A stretch of DNA of 27,973 nt from Bacteroidales bacterium UBA1735 (GTDB taxonomy: Bacteria; Bacteroidota; Bacteroidia; Bacteroidales; Paludibacteraceae). Below, in pieces: positions 1-9,300 of this stretch (the stretch's first letter is position 1; each line of letters opens with the position of its first letter). The position numbers were made by a program, and so were the translations under genes. The stretch spans positions 1 through 27,973 of the forward strand of contig DCID01000008.1 of assembly GCA_002315745.1 (NCBI GenBank). Direction: 5' to 3'. The notes under the pieces are model-generated. The model worked only from the letters and a program-made list of their open reading frames with translations. It was not told the DNA's origin and searched no databases.

Positions 1-951
1 GTCAAGGTGGCAGAGCCACAGTTTGAAGGACAGACCAAGACGAAGTTGGGTAACTCTGAGGTGGCAGGTATGGTCTCCGCTGCTGTGGCAGAAGCACTCA
101 CGTATTATTTAGAGGAGCATCCCGATGATGCTAAGCGCATTGTGGAGAAAGTGATCCTCGCGGCGCAGGCGCGTATTGCTGCGCGTAATGCTCGTCAGAG
201 CGTGTTGCGTAAATCGCCTTTGAGTGGAGGTGGGCTGCCTGGTAAATTGGCGGACTGCTCGTCCAAAGACCCTGCAGAATGTGAACTCTTCTTGGTTGAG
301 GGTGATTCGGCAGGTGGTACTGCAAAGACTGGCCGTGACCGTACGCGTCAAGCTATTCTGCCTTTGCGTGGTAAGATCCTCAATGTCGAGAAAGCTATGG
401 AGCATAAGGTATTTGAGTCCGAAGAGGTACGAAACATCTTCACCGCACTCGGTATTACTTTCGGTACAGAGGATGATCCCAAGGCGCTCAACCTGAGTAA
501 GATTCGTTATCATAAAGTCATCATCATGGCGGATGCCGATGTCGATGGTGCCCATATTGCGACTTTGATTATGACATTGTTCTTCCGTCATATGAAAGAA
601 GTGATTGAGCAAGGTCACCTCTATATCGCTATGGCACCACTTTACTTGTGCACGAAGGGCAATATCAAGGAGTATTGCTGGACGGATCAACAACGCTTCG
701 ATTTCATTCAGAACCACGGCGGCGGCGACGAGAAACTGATTAAGACGCAACGCTATAAAGGTTTGGGTGAAATGTCGGACGAGCAGTTGTGGGAGACTAC
801 GATGAACCCCGCAACGCGTCTGCTCAAGAAAGTGACCATTGAGAATGCAGCCGAAGCGGACCGCATCATTGCTATGCTGATGGGTGACGATGTGGCTCCT
901 CGTCGTGAGTTCATCGAGCAAAACGCCACCTACGCCAAGATTGACGCATAA
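1..951 (+). CDS. gyrB: DNA gyrase subunit B, C-terminal part (5' truncated by window)
   Basis: This is the C-terminal half of the ATPase and toprim subunit of DNA gyrase, which introduces negative supercoils together with GyrA. The frame is open from the first base, so the true start lies upstream; the GTG at 7 is an internal valine. The toprim domain shows the acidic motif VEGDSAGG (about 296-319) and the metal-binding DADVDGAH (about 531-554). These are followed by QRYKGLGEM and the LWETTMNP stretch, which favour GyrB over ParE. The protein ends shortly after this region and lacks the extra C-terminal insert of enterobacterial GyrB, as expected outside Proteobacteria. The stop is TAA at 949-951, only four nt before a hexamer repeat tract leading into the next gene. 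No frameshift is seen. Confidence 0.97.
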   Translation, partial: VKVAEPQFEGQTKTKLGNSEVAGMVSAAVAEALTYYLEEHPDDAKRIVEKVILAAQARIAARNARQSVLRKSPLSGGGLPGKLADCSSKDPAECELFLVEGDSAGGTAKTGRDRTRQAILPLRGKILNVEKAMEHKVFESEEVRNIFTALGITFGTEDDPKALNLSKIRYHKVIIMADADVDGAHIATLIMTLFFRHMKEVIEQGHLYIAMAPLYLCTKGNIKEYCWTDQQRFDFIQNHGGGDEKLIKTQRYKGLGEMSDEQLWETTMNPATRLLKKVTIENAAEADRIIAMLMGDDVAPRREFIEQNATYAKIDA

Positions 952-954
952 TAG

Positions 955-990
955 TTTTCGTTTTCGTTTTCGTTTTCGTCTTCGTTTTCG
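955..990. repeat. TTTTCG hexamer tandem repeat, six copies
   Basis: Six contiguous hexamers (five TTTTCG and one TCTTCG) fill nearly the whole gap between the gyrB stop and the next ATG at 993. The same hexamer recurs four to five times inside the DUF5686 gene at 17607-17636. Here it forms the entire leader of the downstream gene. Confidence 0.95.
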
Positions 991-992
991 TT

Positions 993-1541
993 ATGGTTAT
1001 CGCCGTGTATTGTAGTGCGAATGAGAACATCTCGAGTATGTATAAGCGACTGGGAGATGACTTAGGCAAGTGGATAGCCGAACAGGGCTACACCTTGCTC
1101 TATGGTGGCGCTACTGGTGGACTAATGACCCGCGTCAGCGATGCCGCCAAAGCGGCGGGTGGACACGTGATGGGTGTCGTTCCGCAACGTATCATCGCGA
1201 GTGGACGATTAGCCTCTAACTGCGACGAGTTATATAAAGTGGATGGTATGAGCCAGCGTAAGCAGATGATGCGCGACAAAGCCGATGTGTTTGTGTGCCT
1301 ACCTGGTAGTTATGGTACATTGGACGAGATGATGGATGTCATTGCTAGTGGTACCGTGGGCGAACACCATAAACCCATCTATATCCTTAATTATAAGGGA
1401 TTTTATGATGACCTTAGACGCGAGATTGCGCGTATGAAGGAGTTGTGTTTTATCCCACAAGAAGAAGCCTATAAACCTATATTTATTAATACTTTGGAGG
1501 AACTATACGAACGCCTCCAAGCTAAAAAACAATCTGTATGA
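993..1541 (+). CDS. LOG-family / TIGR00730 Rossmann-fold protein (putative nucleotide phosphoribohydrolase)
   Basis: The 182-residue protein matches the LOG (lysine decarboxylase-like, TIGR00730) family. Characterised members hydrolyse the N-glycosidic bond of nucleoside 5'-monophosphates, including cytokinin ribotides. A glycine-rich GGATGGLM (39-45) nucleotide-binding loop, the conserved SQRKQMM arginine region (R89) and the PGSYGTLDE active-site loop (104-112) with glutamate E112 are visible. The usual second glycine of PGGxGT is serine here. The start is the first ATG after the hexamer repeat, and no Shine-Dalgarno site is seen. The 3' end overlaps the next gene by ATGA (1538-1541), so it probably heads a co-translated set reaching folE. 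Substrate is not predictable. Confidence 0.85.
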   Translation: MVIAVYCSANENISSMYKRLGDDLGKWIAEQGYTLLYGGATGGLMTRVSDAAKAAGGHVMGVVPQRIIASGRLASNCDELYKVDGMSQRKQMMRDKADVFVCLPGSYGTLDEMMDVIASGTVGEHHKPIYILNYKGFYDDLRREIARMKELCFIPQEEAYKPIFINTLEELYERLQAKKQSV

Positions 1542-2878
1542 ACCAATTTATTAGTGCCCTCTTTAGCGGCAAAATGCAATCGACGGACAAGTACGAGCGT
1601 TTGATTCAGGCTATTCCTAGCATGATTAAACGATATCGTGATACCGAGAAATCGGCAGAGTACAAAGAGTACTGCGAGTTGGATAAACTCATCAACTCGA
1701 AGGAGTTCTTGGCAACCAAGAAGAAGTATCAAACGACCGCCTACAAGGATACCGAGGAGGGGAAAACGATGACCCGCTATAAGAAAGCAGCAGACTCACT
1801 CAGTGTGCGCCGTTACGAGTTCATTGAGAACAGCGAGTTCTTTAAGGAGTATCTCGAGTTTAGTAAAGACCCTGTGCGCTATGCCGAACTCAAAGATAAA
1901 GAGGCAGTCAAAGCATCCGCTTTCTTAAAGAAAATGAAACTCTTTGATCGTTCGCTCACGATGAAAAGTTTCCGTGCCGATGCGAAGTCGCACGAGATGA
2001 AGGATTATCTCCAACTCAAGGACATTGTCACTGATCCGGACTTCGCTACTCGCGAGGCTTTCTGGAAGAATGGCAAGCGTTGGGAAACGACCAAAGAGGC
2101 GGAGCAAGAAGCACGTTATAAAGAACTAGCCAAAAACGAGGATATTCAGTATGTCCTCAAAACCAACGAAGAAGATATCATTGCCTACGAACGCTTGGAG
2201 ACTATCTACTTCGACGACTTCGACTGGATCAATATGAAGCAGTCCGATTGGAACCCCGGCTTCCACTATCTTAACAAAGACTTCAAATCCGTTCACTCTT
2301 ACACCAACGAGGTGCAAGCCTTCAATGACGGAAAGAATACAGAAACCAAGGATGGTGCGCTGGTCATCACTACCCGCAAAGAGCATGTCACCGCACCCGC
2401 ATGGGATAGCCAAAAAGGTATGGTCATGCACGACTTCGAGTACACCTCCGACGTGATCAATAACGCAGGCGCATTAGCTATCGAAGAAGGTTCTGTCATT
2501 AGCGTCAAAGCACGGTGCACCGGACTGCTCGACCATGGTATCTACCTGCGTAGCGACAAGCATGTACCTTTCATCAGCATCTTCGACTTCTCGGGACTTC
2601 GCATGCATTGCGGCCTCAAATCAGACATTAAGAAAGATGCCGGTAAAAAGGAACTGGACCGTTGGTACCCACTCACCTACATGATCTTCACCGTCGTTTG
2701 GAATAAGGATGAGATCATCTGGTATATCAATAACTTGGAAGTACATCGCTGCAAGAACGAGATTCCGAAGGGCGAGAAACTATATCTCCACATGTACTCC
2801 TTCGCATTCAAGTCTGCCAAGATGGTAACCGATGGTAAACTCGAAGTCGATTGGGTACGCGTAGCTAAACAGAAGTAA
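1538..2878 (+). CDS. GH16-like (concanavalin A-like) protein with N-terminal helical repeats, probably non-catalytic
   Basis: Two parts are seen in 446 residues. Residues 15-215 are very charged and helical, with degenerate repeats pairing an EYKEYxEL-type start with a later TTxxxxxxxARYKEL-type end (compare 40-85, 98-120, 151-200). Residues 225-446 resemble the laminarinase/GH16 jelly-roll fold: a DGALVITTRKE strand (272-282), a VVWNKDEIIWYINN strand (386-399) and the terminal LEVDWVRVAKQ (435-445). The catalytic ExDxxE motif of GH16 is not found; the equivalent strand seems to be ISIFDFSG (346-353), so hydrolase activity is doubtful. No signal peptide is visible, which is odd for this fold. 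The gene overlaps the LOG gene by 4 nt and ends 1 nt before kdsA. Function unknown; a role linked to envelope sugars would be guesswork from position. Confidence 0.6.
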   Translation: MNQFISALFSGKMQSTDKYERLIQAIPSMIKRYRDTEKSAEYKEYCELDKLINSKEFLATKKKYQTTAYKDTEEGKTMTRYKKAADSLSVRRYEFIENSEFFKEYLEFSKDPVRYAELKDKEAVKASAFLKKMKLFDRSLTMKSFRADAKSHEMKDYLQLKDIVTDPDFATREAFWKNGKRWETTKEAEQEARYKELAKNEDIQYVLKTNEEDIIAYERLETIYFDDFDWINMKQSDWNPGFHYLNKDFKSVHSYTNEVQAFNDGKNTETKDGALVITTRKEHVTAPAWDSQKGMVMHDFEYTSDVINNAGALAIEEGSVISVKARCTGLLDHGIYLRSDKHVPFISIFDFSGLRMHCGLKSDIKKDAGKKELDRWYPLTYMIFTVVWNKDEIIWYINNLEVHRCKNEIPKGEKLYLHMYSFAFKSAKMVTDGKLEVDWVRVAKQK

Positions 2879-2879
2879 G

Positions 2880-3683
2880 ATGTTCTTAATTGCAGGACCT
2901 TGTGCCATTGAGAGCCGCGATATGATCATGACCACCGCGGCGCATCTCAAAGCCGTGACGGAGAAACTGAACCTCCGCCTCTACTTCAAGTCGTCCTTCG
3001 ACAAAGCCAATCGCACCTCCGATAGTCCGCGTGGTATAGGCATGGACGAGGGACTACGTATCTTGCAAGAAGTCAAGACACAATTCGACTTGCCTATCCT
3101 CACCGATGTGCACGAGTGTTGGCAGTGTCAACCCGTTGCCGAAGTGGCAGATGTGTTACAGATTCCTGCCTTCCTGAGCCGACAGACCGACCTCATCCAA
3201 TCTGCCGCCCGAACAGGACGTATCGTTAACATCAAAAAAGGCCAGTTCATGGCTCCCTGCGACCTACAAGGCGCTATCGACAAAATCAACAATCTCAAAT
3301 CACAAATCAACAATCAACAATCACCACTCACCACTCAACCCATCTGGCTCACCGAGCGTGGGAGCAGTTTTGGCTATGGCAGACTAGTGGTGGACATGAC
3401 CGGTTTGGTGGAGATGAAACGCTTTGGTTACCCTGTCATCTTTGATGCTACCCATAGCGTCCAACTGCCTTCCAATGGTACGGGTATAACCGGTGGCAAT
3501 CGCGAGTTGGTGCCCTACCTCATGCGCGCTGCACTAGCCGTCGGCGTCGATGGCATCTTCCTCGAAGTGCACCCCAATCCAGATAAAGCAATCTCTGATG
3601 CCGCTAATCAACTGCGATTAGATGACATCGAATCCATATTAACCCAAGCAAAACAGTACGACTTTATTGCCTCCCAATCATGA
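2880..3683 (+). CDS. kdsA: 3-deoxy-8-phosphooctulonate (Kdo-8-P) synthase, metal-dependent type
   Basis: KdsA condenses phosphoenolpyruvate with arabinose 5-phosphate to make Kdo-8-phosphate for the inner core of lipopolysaccharide, in the cytoplasm. The 267 residues show AGPCAIES (5-12), KSSFDKANRTS (37-47), GQFMAPCD (121-128), LTERGSSFGY (157-166), DATHSVQLP (189-197) and HPNPDKAISD (231-240). Cys8, His192, Glu229 and Asp240 line up with the metal ligands of the metal-dependent class (Aquifex type); the E. coli class has Asn in place of the Cys. An unusual low-complexity loop (about 135-152) sits between the APCD helix and LTERG. The start is 1 nt after the previous stop, and the end overlaps the next gene by ATGA. 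Confidence 0.95.
   Translation: MFLIAGPCAIESRDMIMTTAAHLKAVTEKLNLRLYFKSSFDKANRTSDSPRGIGMDEGLRILQEVKTQFDLPILTDVHECWQCQPVAEVADVLQIPAFLSRQTDLIQSAARTGRIVNIKKGQFMAPCDLQGAIDKINNLKSQINNQQSPLTTQPIWLTERGSSFGYGRLVVDMTGLVEMKRFGYPVIFDATHSVQLPSNGTGITGGNRELVPYLMRAALAVGVDGIFLEVHPNPDKAISDAANQLRLDDIESILTQAKQYDFIASQS
3283..3338. repeat. Low-complexity direct repeats inside kdsA
   Basis: The 12-mer AAATCAACAATC occurs at 3283-3294 and 3304-3315 and is followed by a further AACAATC and two CACCACT units (3322-3335). The frame stays open, so the tract adds roughly ten or more Asn/Gln/Ser/Thr residues to a surface loop of KdsA just before the conserved LTERG segment. Confidence 0.8.
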
Positions 3684-5350
3684 GTACAGTAGCTCTTTAT
3701 TGCAAGAACAACAAGCAGTTCTATGACATCGAACGTGGTACGTCCACCATGGACTTTTTTAAACAAACAGGTATCCAACTGAAGTATCCCGTTATCGCGG
3801 CACGCGTCAACTATAAGGTGCAAGACCTTCGTTATGTCATCTATAAACCCAAAGACGTAGAATTTATCGATGCTAGTTGTGCGGACGGCATGCGTGTGTA
3901 TGTACGCACCCTATGTATGGTGATGGCTTGCGCGGTGCATGAACTCTATCCTACTTGGGACTTACGCATTGAGCACCCTATCTCAAAAGGTTATTTCTGC
4001 ACCATCCGCGACCACGAAGGGGCTAAAGTCCAAGTCACTGCCGACATCATTGCTGCCATCAAAAAGCATATGCGCGAGATCATCGATGAGAACCGTACTA
4101 TCGAGGTCGAGGAGAAACAAACCAAGGTCGTTATGCAACTCTTCCGCGAACATAATGACTGCGAATCAGCCCTCTTAGAAACATTGGGTAACCCCTACTG
4201 CCGATTCTTCCGCCTTGGCGACTTCATCGATTACTATAACGGCGTCCTCATGCCCTCCACAGGCTACCTCAACATCTTCGACGTCAAGCCCCTATATAAA
4301 GATATACTCCTGCAAATACCTTGCCGACAAGACCCTAATCGATTGGAAGACTTCTTGGAACAGGACAAGATGTTCGAGATCTTTAAGGAGTTTGTGGGCT
4401 GGAACAAACTGCTCCATATCAATAACGTAGGCGAGTTCAATAAAGCCTGCAAGAATAACCGCTCCTTCGAGATGATCAAACTATCTGAGGCATTGCACGA
4501 GAAGAAAGTGGCACAGATCGCCGACATGATTGCGGCACGTGATCCACGTCCCCGCTTCATCCTCATTTCCGGTCCTTCATCCTCGGGTAAAACGACTTTC
4601 TCCAAGCGTCTGTCTATCCAACTCATGGTCAATGGAATCAAACCCGTCTCCCTCTCTCTCGATAACTACTTCGTTAACCGCGAGGATACCCCCCGCGACG
4701 AGAAGGGCGAATGGGATTTTGAGCATATCAACGCACTCGATCTGCCCCTCCTCCACGAGCATCTCCAACAGCTCCTCCAAGGAGAGGAAGTCAAACTGCC
4801 TACCTTTAACTTCGAGACCGGTAAACGCGAGTTCCGAGGCGAAACACTCAAACTGGAACCCGACACCATGGTCATCCTCGAAGGCCTACATGCCCTCAAC
4901 CCTGACATGCTACCGGCTATGCCCAAAGATGCCGCCTTCCGTATCTTCGTCAGTCCTATGACAACCGTCAACCTCGATAATCATAACTGGATCCCTACCA
5001 CCGACATACGCCTCTTACGCCGTATCGTCCGTGACTACCGTTATCGTGGCTATTCGGCTCGGCAGACCATAGCCCGTTGCGACAGCGTCCGCCGTGGTGA
5101 AGAGCGGTGGATATACCCGTTCCAGGAGAACGCCGACGTTATGTTTAACTCCGCCCTCCTCTTCGAACTCGCTGTCCTCAAACGCCATGCCGAACCTATG
5201 CTCCAAGAAGTACCTAAGTACTGCGACGAATATGGCGAAGCCCATCGTCTGCTTAATTTCTTAAGCTACTTCGAGTCTATTCCAGAGAAAGAGATTCCAC
5301 CAACCTCCTTCATGCGTGAGTTTGTCGGTGGTAGCTCGTTTAGATACTAA
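3680..5350 (+). CDS. Nucleoside (uridine-type) kinase with N-terminal ThrRS-editing-like region
   Basis: The protein has 556 residues. The C-terminal half is a uridine kinase/phosphoribulokinase-type P-loop kinase: Walker A GPSSSGKTT (298-306), LDNYFVNREDTP (327-338) and WDFEHINALD (345-354), expected to phosphorylate a nucleoside with NTP. The N-terminal part has a TGS-like start and a region resembling the editing domain of threonyl-tRNA synthetase (CAVHELYP and IEHPISKGYFC, about 84-107), in which HxxxH-type residues are only partly kept. This fused architecture is a known Bacteroidota/Firmicutes nucleoside kinase family. The substrate is not fixed by sequence. It overlaps kdsA by 4 nt (3680-3683) and is followed after 4 nt by the SPOR gene, implying co-expression. 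Cytoplasmic; no membrane segment seen. Confidence 0.85.
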   Translation: MSTVALYCKNNKQFYDIERGTSTMDFFKQTGIQLKYPVIAARVNYKVQDLRYVIYKPKDVEFIDASCADGMRVYVRTLCMVMACAVHELYPTWDLRIEHPISKGYFCTIRDHEGAKVQVTADIIAAIKKHMREIIDENRTIEVEEKQTKVVMQLFREHNDCESALLETLGNPYCRFFRLGDFIDYYNGVLMPSTGYLNIFDVKPLYKDILLQIPCRQDPNRLEDFLEQDKMFEIFKEFVGWNKLLHINNVGEFNKACKNNRSFEMIKLSEALHEKKVAQIADMIAARDPRPRFILISGPSSSGKTTFSKRLSIQLMVNGIKPVSLSLDNYFVNREDTPRDEKGEWDFEHINALDLPLLHEHLQQLLQGEEVKLPTFNFETGKREFRGETLKLEPDTMVILEGLHALNPDMLPAMPKDAAFRIFVSPMTTVNLDNHNWIPTTDIRLLRRIVRDYRYRGYSARQTIARCDSVRRGEERWIYPFQENADVMFNSALLFELAVLKRHAEPMLQEVPKYCDEYGEAHRLLNFLSYFESIPEKEIPPTSFMREFVGGSSFRY

Positions 5351-5354
5351 ACCT

Positions 5355-5747
5355 ATGAAACTATTAGTGGCTTTATTGACGGTGCTCATCACCGATTCGA
5401 TGCCGAATGTGACGGTCATCCAAGACTCATTGATTACACAACTACTCTATCAATGCGCCCAAGATAGTGCGCGCAACGAAGAAGTGGCGGGGTATCGCGT
5501 GCAAATATATTCGTCCAATCGTCAGCAGGGGGCTAAAAATGAAGCCATCGGCTTAGAGCAATCTATCTCCAAACAGATAGATATACCCATCTACGTCCAA
5601 TATGTACCCCCCTTCTGGAAAGTGCGTCTGGGTGATTTCGCAACCTATGAGGAGGCTAATGAGTTCAAACGCCTCTTCATTACCGACCATCCCGAACTCA
5701 CAGGCGATACCTATGTCGTTCGAGACCAAGTCAAAGTACAACGATGA
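5355..5747 (+). CDS. Small exported SPOR-domain protein
   Basis: I chose the ATG at 5355 because it gives a good signal peptide (residues 1-15, Lys then a hydrophobic run) and starts 4 nt after the kinase stop; an in-frame ATG at 5316 would overlap that gene. The mature part of this 130-residue protein holds a SPOR-like domain (about 47-125): YRVQIYSSN, then VRLGDFATYEEANEFKRLF, then a final strand. SPOR domains bind denuded glycan strands of peptidoglycan, often at division sites, so a periplasmic location is expected. Its last codons overlap folE by ATGA (5744-5747). The coupling to folE is probably genomic packing rather than shared function. Confidence 0.8.
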   Translation: MKLLVALLTVLITDSMPNVTVIQDSLITQLLYQCAQDSARNEEVAGYRVQIYSSNRQQGAKNEAIGLEQSISKQIDIPIYVQYVPPFWKVRLGDFATYEEANEFKRLFITDHPELTGDTYVVRDQVKVQR

Positions 5748-6334
5748 ATAGTCAGGATTTTATACCCAATAACGAGATTACCTCCGAAGTCGCTAACTCG
5801 GTCAAGACACTGATCCAAGCGATTGGCGAAGACCCCAATCGACAAGGTCTATCACGTACCCCCGAACGGGTAGGGGAAGCGTTTCAATTCCTGACCAAAG
5901 GTTATCGCGAAGACCCAGAAGCCATCCTGCGTTCTGCCCTCTTCGAAGAAGACTACCGACAAATGGTCGTCGTCAAGGACATAGACTTCTACTCCCTTTG
6001 TGAGCACCATCTACTGCCGTTCTTTGGCAAGGTGCATATCGCCTATATCCCGAACGGAAAAGTAACTGGTTTGAGCAAAATAGCCCGCGTGGTCGATGTC
6101 TTCGCACGCCGCTTGCAGATCCAAGAACGGATGACTACCCAAATAAAAGACTGTATTCAACAGACCCTACATCCTCTCGGAGTCATGGTCGTAGTAGAAG
6201 CCCAACATCTATGTATGCAGATGCGCGGCGTTCAAAAGCAACACGCCATCACTACCACCTCCGACTTTACCGGCGCTTTCACTCGTCCCGAAACCCGCGA
6301 AGAGTTCCTCCGCCTTATAGAAAAAGGATCTTAA
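5744..6334 (+). CDS. folE: GTP cyclohydrolase I
   Basis: FolE converts GTP to 7,8-dihydroneopterin triphosphate, the first step towards tetrahydrofolate and related pterins. The 196-residue length is normal. The zinc site is visible: Cys86 and His89 in SLCEHHLLPF and Cys157 in HLCMQMRG. Other conserved parts are GLSKIARVVDVFARRLQIQE (109-128) and TTSDFTGAF (171-179). It is the last gene of the run that begins with the LOG gene and starts within the SPOR stop region (ATGA). Its 3' end overlaps the convergent rdgB-porZ frame by 20 bp (6315-6334), so there is no room for a separate terminator between them. Confidence 0.97.
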   Translation: MNSQDFIPNNEITSEVANSVKTLIQAIGEDPNRQGLSRTPERVGEAFQFLTKGYREDPEAILRSALFEEDYRQMVVVKDIDFYSLCEHHLLPFFGKVHIAYIPNGKVTGLSKIARVVDVFARRLQIQERMTTQIKDCIQQTLHPLGVMVVVEAQHLCMQMRGVQKQHAITTTSDFTGAFTRPETREEFLRLIEKGS

Positions 6335-9300
6335 CCGTCGTATGATCCCCATTCACCGTATTGCACAGCGCCGTATACACACCGGTCGCTGCTCGGCGTC
6401 CACGATGATCTTTGCCGTCCCAGATAGCGATACCGCCATTGGCATTCGTCTTGCAGATAAGATTGCCGCCTTCGTCAATAATGTTCACCACCGAACCATC
6501 CATCAGTCCCGTGATCGTGACCACACCCGAGTATTCGGGTCTTACAGGGTTAGGGTAGGCATACGCATTATCATACGTCTCACTCGGCTCTGCCGCATCA
6601 CCGCGATAGGAAACGATTCCCTTACTCGTACCAAAGAACACTTCACCCGTCCGCGGCTGTATCGCAATCGATAACACTTCGTTAGACAACAGCGGCGAAT
6701 TCTCGTGTGTGAAGTGCTCTATCTCCTCTAATCCATCTTCCGAGACTAAATACACACCCGACGTTGCCGTCGCTATCCATTTACGGTTAGCTCCATCCAC
6801 CGCAATGGCATTGATCTGCTCTGTACCCAATAGATAATCCGCCAACCCTGTACCATCATTGCGCGGGATAATCACGCGCTTACAACTGTTCGACGTGAAG
6901 AAATCCGTCCCCTTCGGGATAATAAACAACCCCTGATCATATCCTATCCACATATCACCGTTCCTATCTTGCGCCAAGCAGTAGAACACAGATGGCGCTA
7001 CTAACTTACTATTTTGATCTAGGAACTGATTCCTTTTCATCGTCCTATCTCCCGATGTCGTATACGGACTGCCGCCGTCGTCATACAGATACACACCCGT
7101 GTTGCCACGATGCTCTAAGAACCACTTACGCTGGCTGTTCGTCTTGTCTTGCACCATATAGGACGGGGTCTCTAAATGTAACTCCGTTCCTGACATGCGT
7201 AAAGCTAACCCATGCCATGTCCCATTAGGTTCCATCACGTTCATCGCATACGCGTAGTCACCCGTGTTTAGCACCCATAAGTTACCATCCTTATCCAACA
7301 ACACACCATCCGTACGCACATAGTTACGAGCGTACTTATCCGTGGTCGGTAGTGCGGAGCGTAAGGTGGAGTTATCATACGAATAGCGTTGATAAGCTTG
7401 CTCACCCCGGTAGGCTATCACGCCTCGGCAGTAGGTCGCTGCATAGAACTGTTCAGGGTCACTCTCAGACGATGCATAATAGAGTATATCGTGCAGATTA
7501 CCGGACGAGATAGATGTATCCAGACTAGCTGCCGGTATAGCATGCCAATCCCGACTGACACCGTCATACCATATCGCATCACCTGGGCGGTTATATTGAG
7601 ACGCCCACCGTCCACCTGGCGCTACATAGATACGTTCACCGATCGCTTGCAACCGGAACGCATTGTTCGATGCTGGACCCGATGGTGCAAAGGCTTGATA
7701 CGATGGATACTTATATCTTATGAGTTTTGTTCCTGACCATAACACCATCCAATAAGCATTACTCTGATTATCGTAACAGGCATCGAAACAGGTATAATAA
7801 CGAACAGCTTGTTGCCACTCATTGTTGACCCACTTATATACCCCCTCAGCGTATGGACCCGCTAACAACTGATTATTGGATACCCCTATCCACCGATGCT
7901 TAAACCCTGCATCCATCACCATCCATTTACTGCCTGTCCATTGATAAGCCAAACTGTCTTGACTCGCAATCAGCCGATCTCCATGAGCCAATATCTTCTT
8001 GATAGGCCGAGCCGTAGGCTTAGCCAATCGCGTCCATTGCGCATAATCCAATAGGTTATTATTTACCGACGCGCAATAGATCGTATCGACACTCGCCGCA
8101 TAGATAGTGTCCTGCGCAATGGCTATCGACTTCACATTCACATTCGATGCGTTATACCCAATATAGTACGTATCCACAACCTCTCTTTTCTTGAGATCAA
8201 TAACGGTGATGCACGTGGATAACGAGAGATATGCTTTGCTGTCACGGATATAGATATCGTTCACCAATATAGAGGTGGACGAAGACGATGCCTTCAAATA
8301 TAGGTCGGAGAGTAAATATATTTTTCCATTTTGGATAAGATCGATCTGACTATCTTCGTACACAATCATCAACTGCTTTGTCGCCGCATCGTATGCGATA
8401 TACTGGACGGATGAGCCATGTAATCCATCTATTTTGGAGTAGGTATGTATTTGCTCGGACGTTTTATCTACTGAGAAAAGCGAACCATCGGATAACCCAA
8501 AGACCAAATCGCCCGCATCCACTACCTTACTAATATTATTATATGCCAAATGCGCTGTCCAACTATGCATCGTGTTCGTAGAAGCGGAAATAGATGACCC
8601 ATTATCAGCGGCCTCTTCTGTGCCTGTCGCTTCGTCCTTGTAGGAGAAAACACCAATAGCCGTACCCACATACATCCGCTCTTCTTTCGGCTGATAAGCC
8701 AACGACAGTATCGTGTTCGTCGGTAAGATAGAGTTACTTACCGTGTAGTGTGCTAATAGCGTCTTCCCATCGGACGATAGCACATAGATGCCTAATGTGG
8801 ATCCTACCCATATATTACCCTTTCCATCTTCTGCAATACCATAGATAGTTTGATTCTGCAATAGCACATTCCCCTCTTCATCCAACGTCTGTATCTGCTC
8901 GCAACGATCACTCGTCAAAAAATCTACATCCTTCGGTATATAGAACAACCCCGTGTTCTCTCCCCCTAACCATAGGTTTCCTGTCATGTCTTGAAAAGAC
9001 GTGTAGAGAAATGGTGGTTCGAAGGTCTCTCCATCTTGGTTCTTCCAACTATATCGAACCATCGCCTCATCATCGCTCGTATCGTCTAATGTTCCCTTAT
9101 CATCTACTAGTACCACACCGGTTGTCGAACGACCAGACACGACCCACTTCTTGTTTTCATTCCTGTTATCTATATGCATAAACACAGGCGTCTCTGCATG
9201 TATTTCACTACCACCTACCATCACACCCATATCTCCCCAACTACCATCTGCACGCCTATATACCAACAGGTGCCCATAACCGCCGGCCTCTACCATCCAT

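Noticed and set aside
109..921. Long reverse-strand frame across gyrB
   Set aside because: It is antisense to a conserved gene, its translation has no recognisable motif, and the base pattern follows the gyrB codons.
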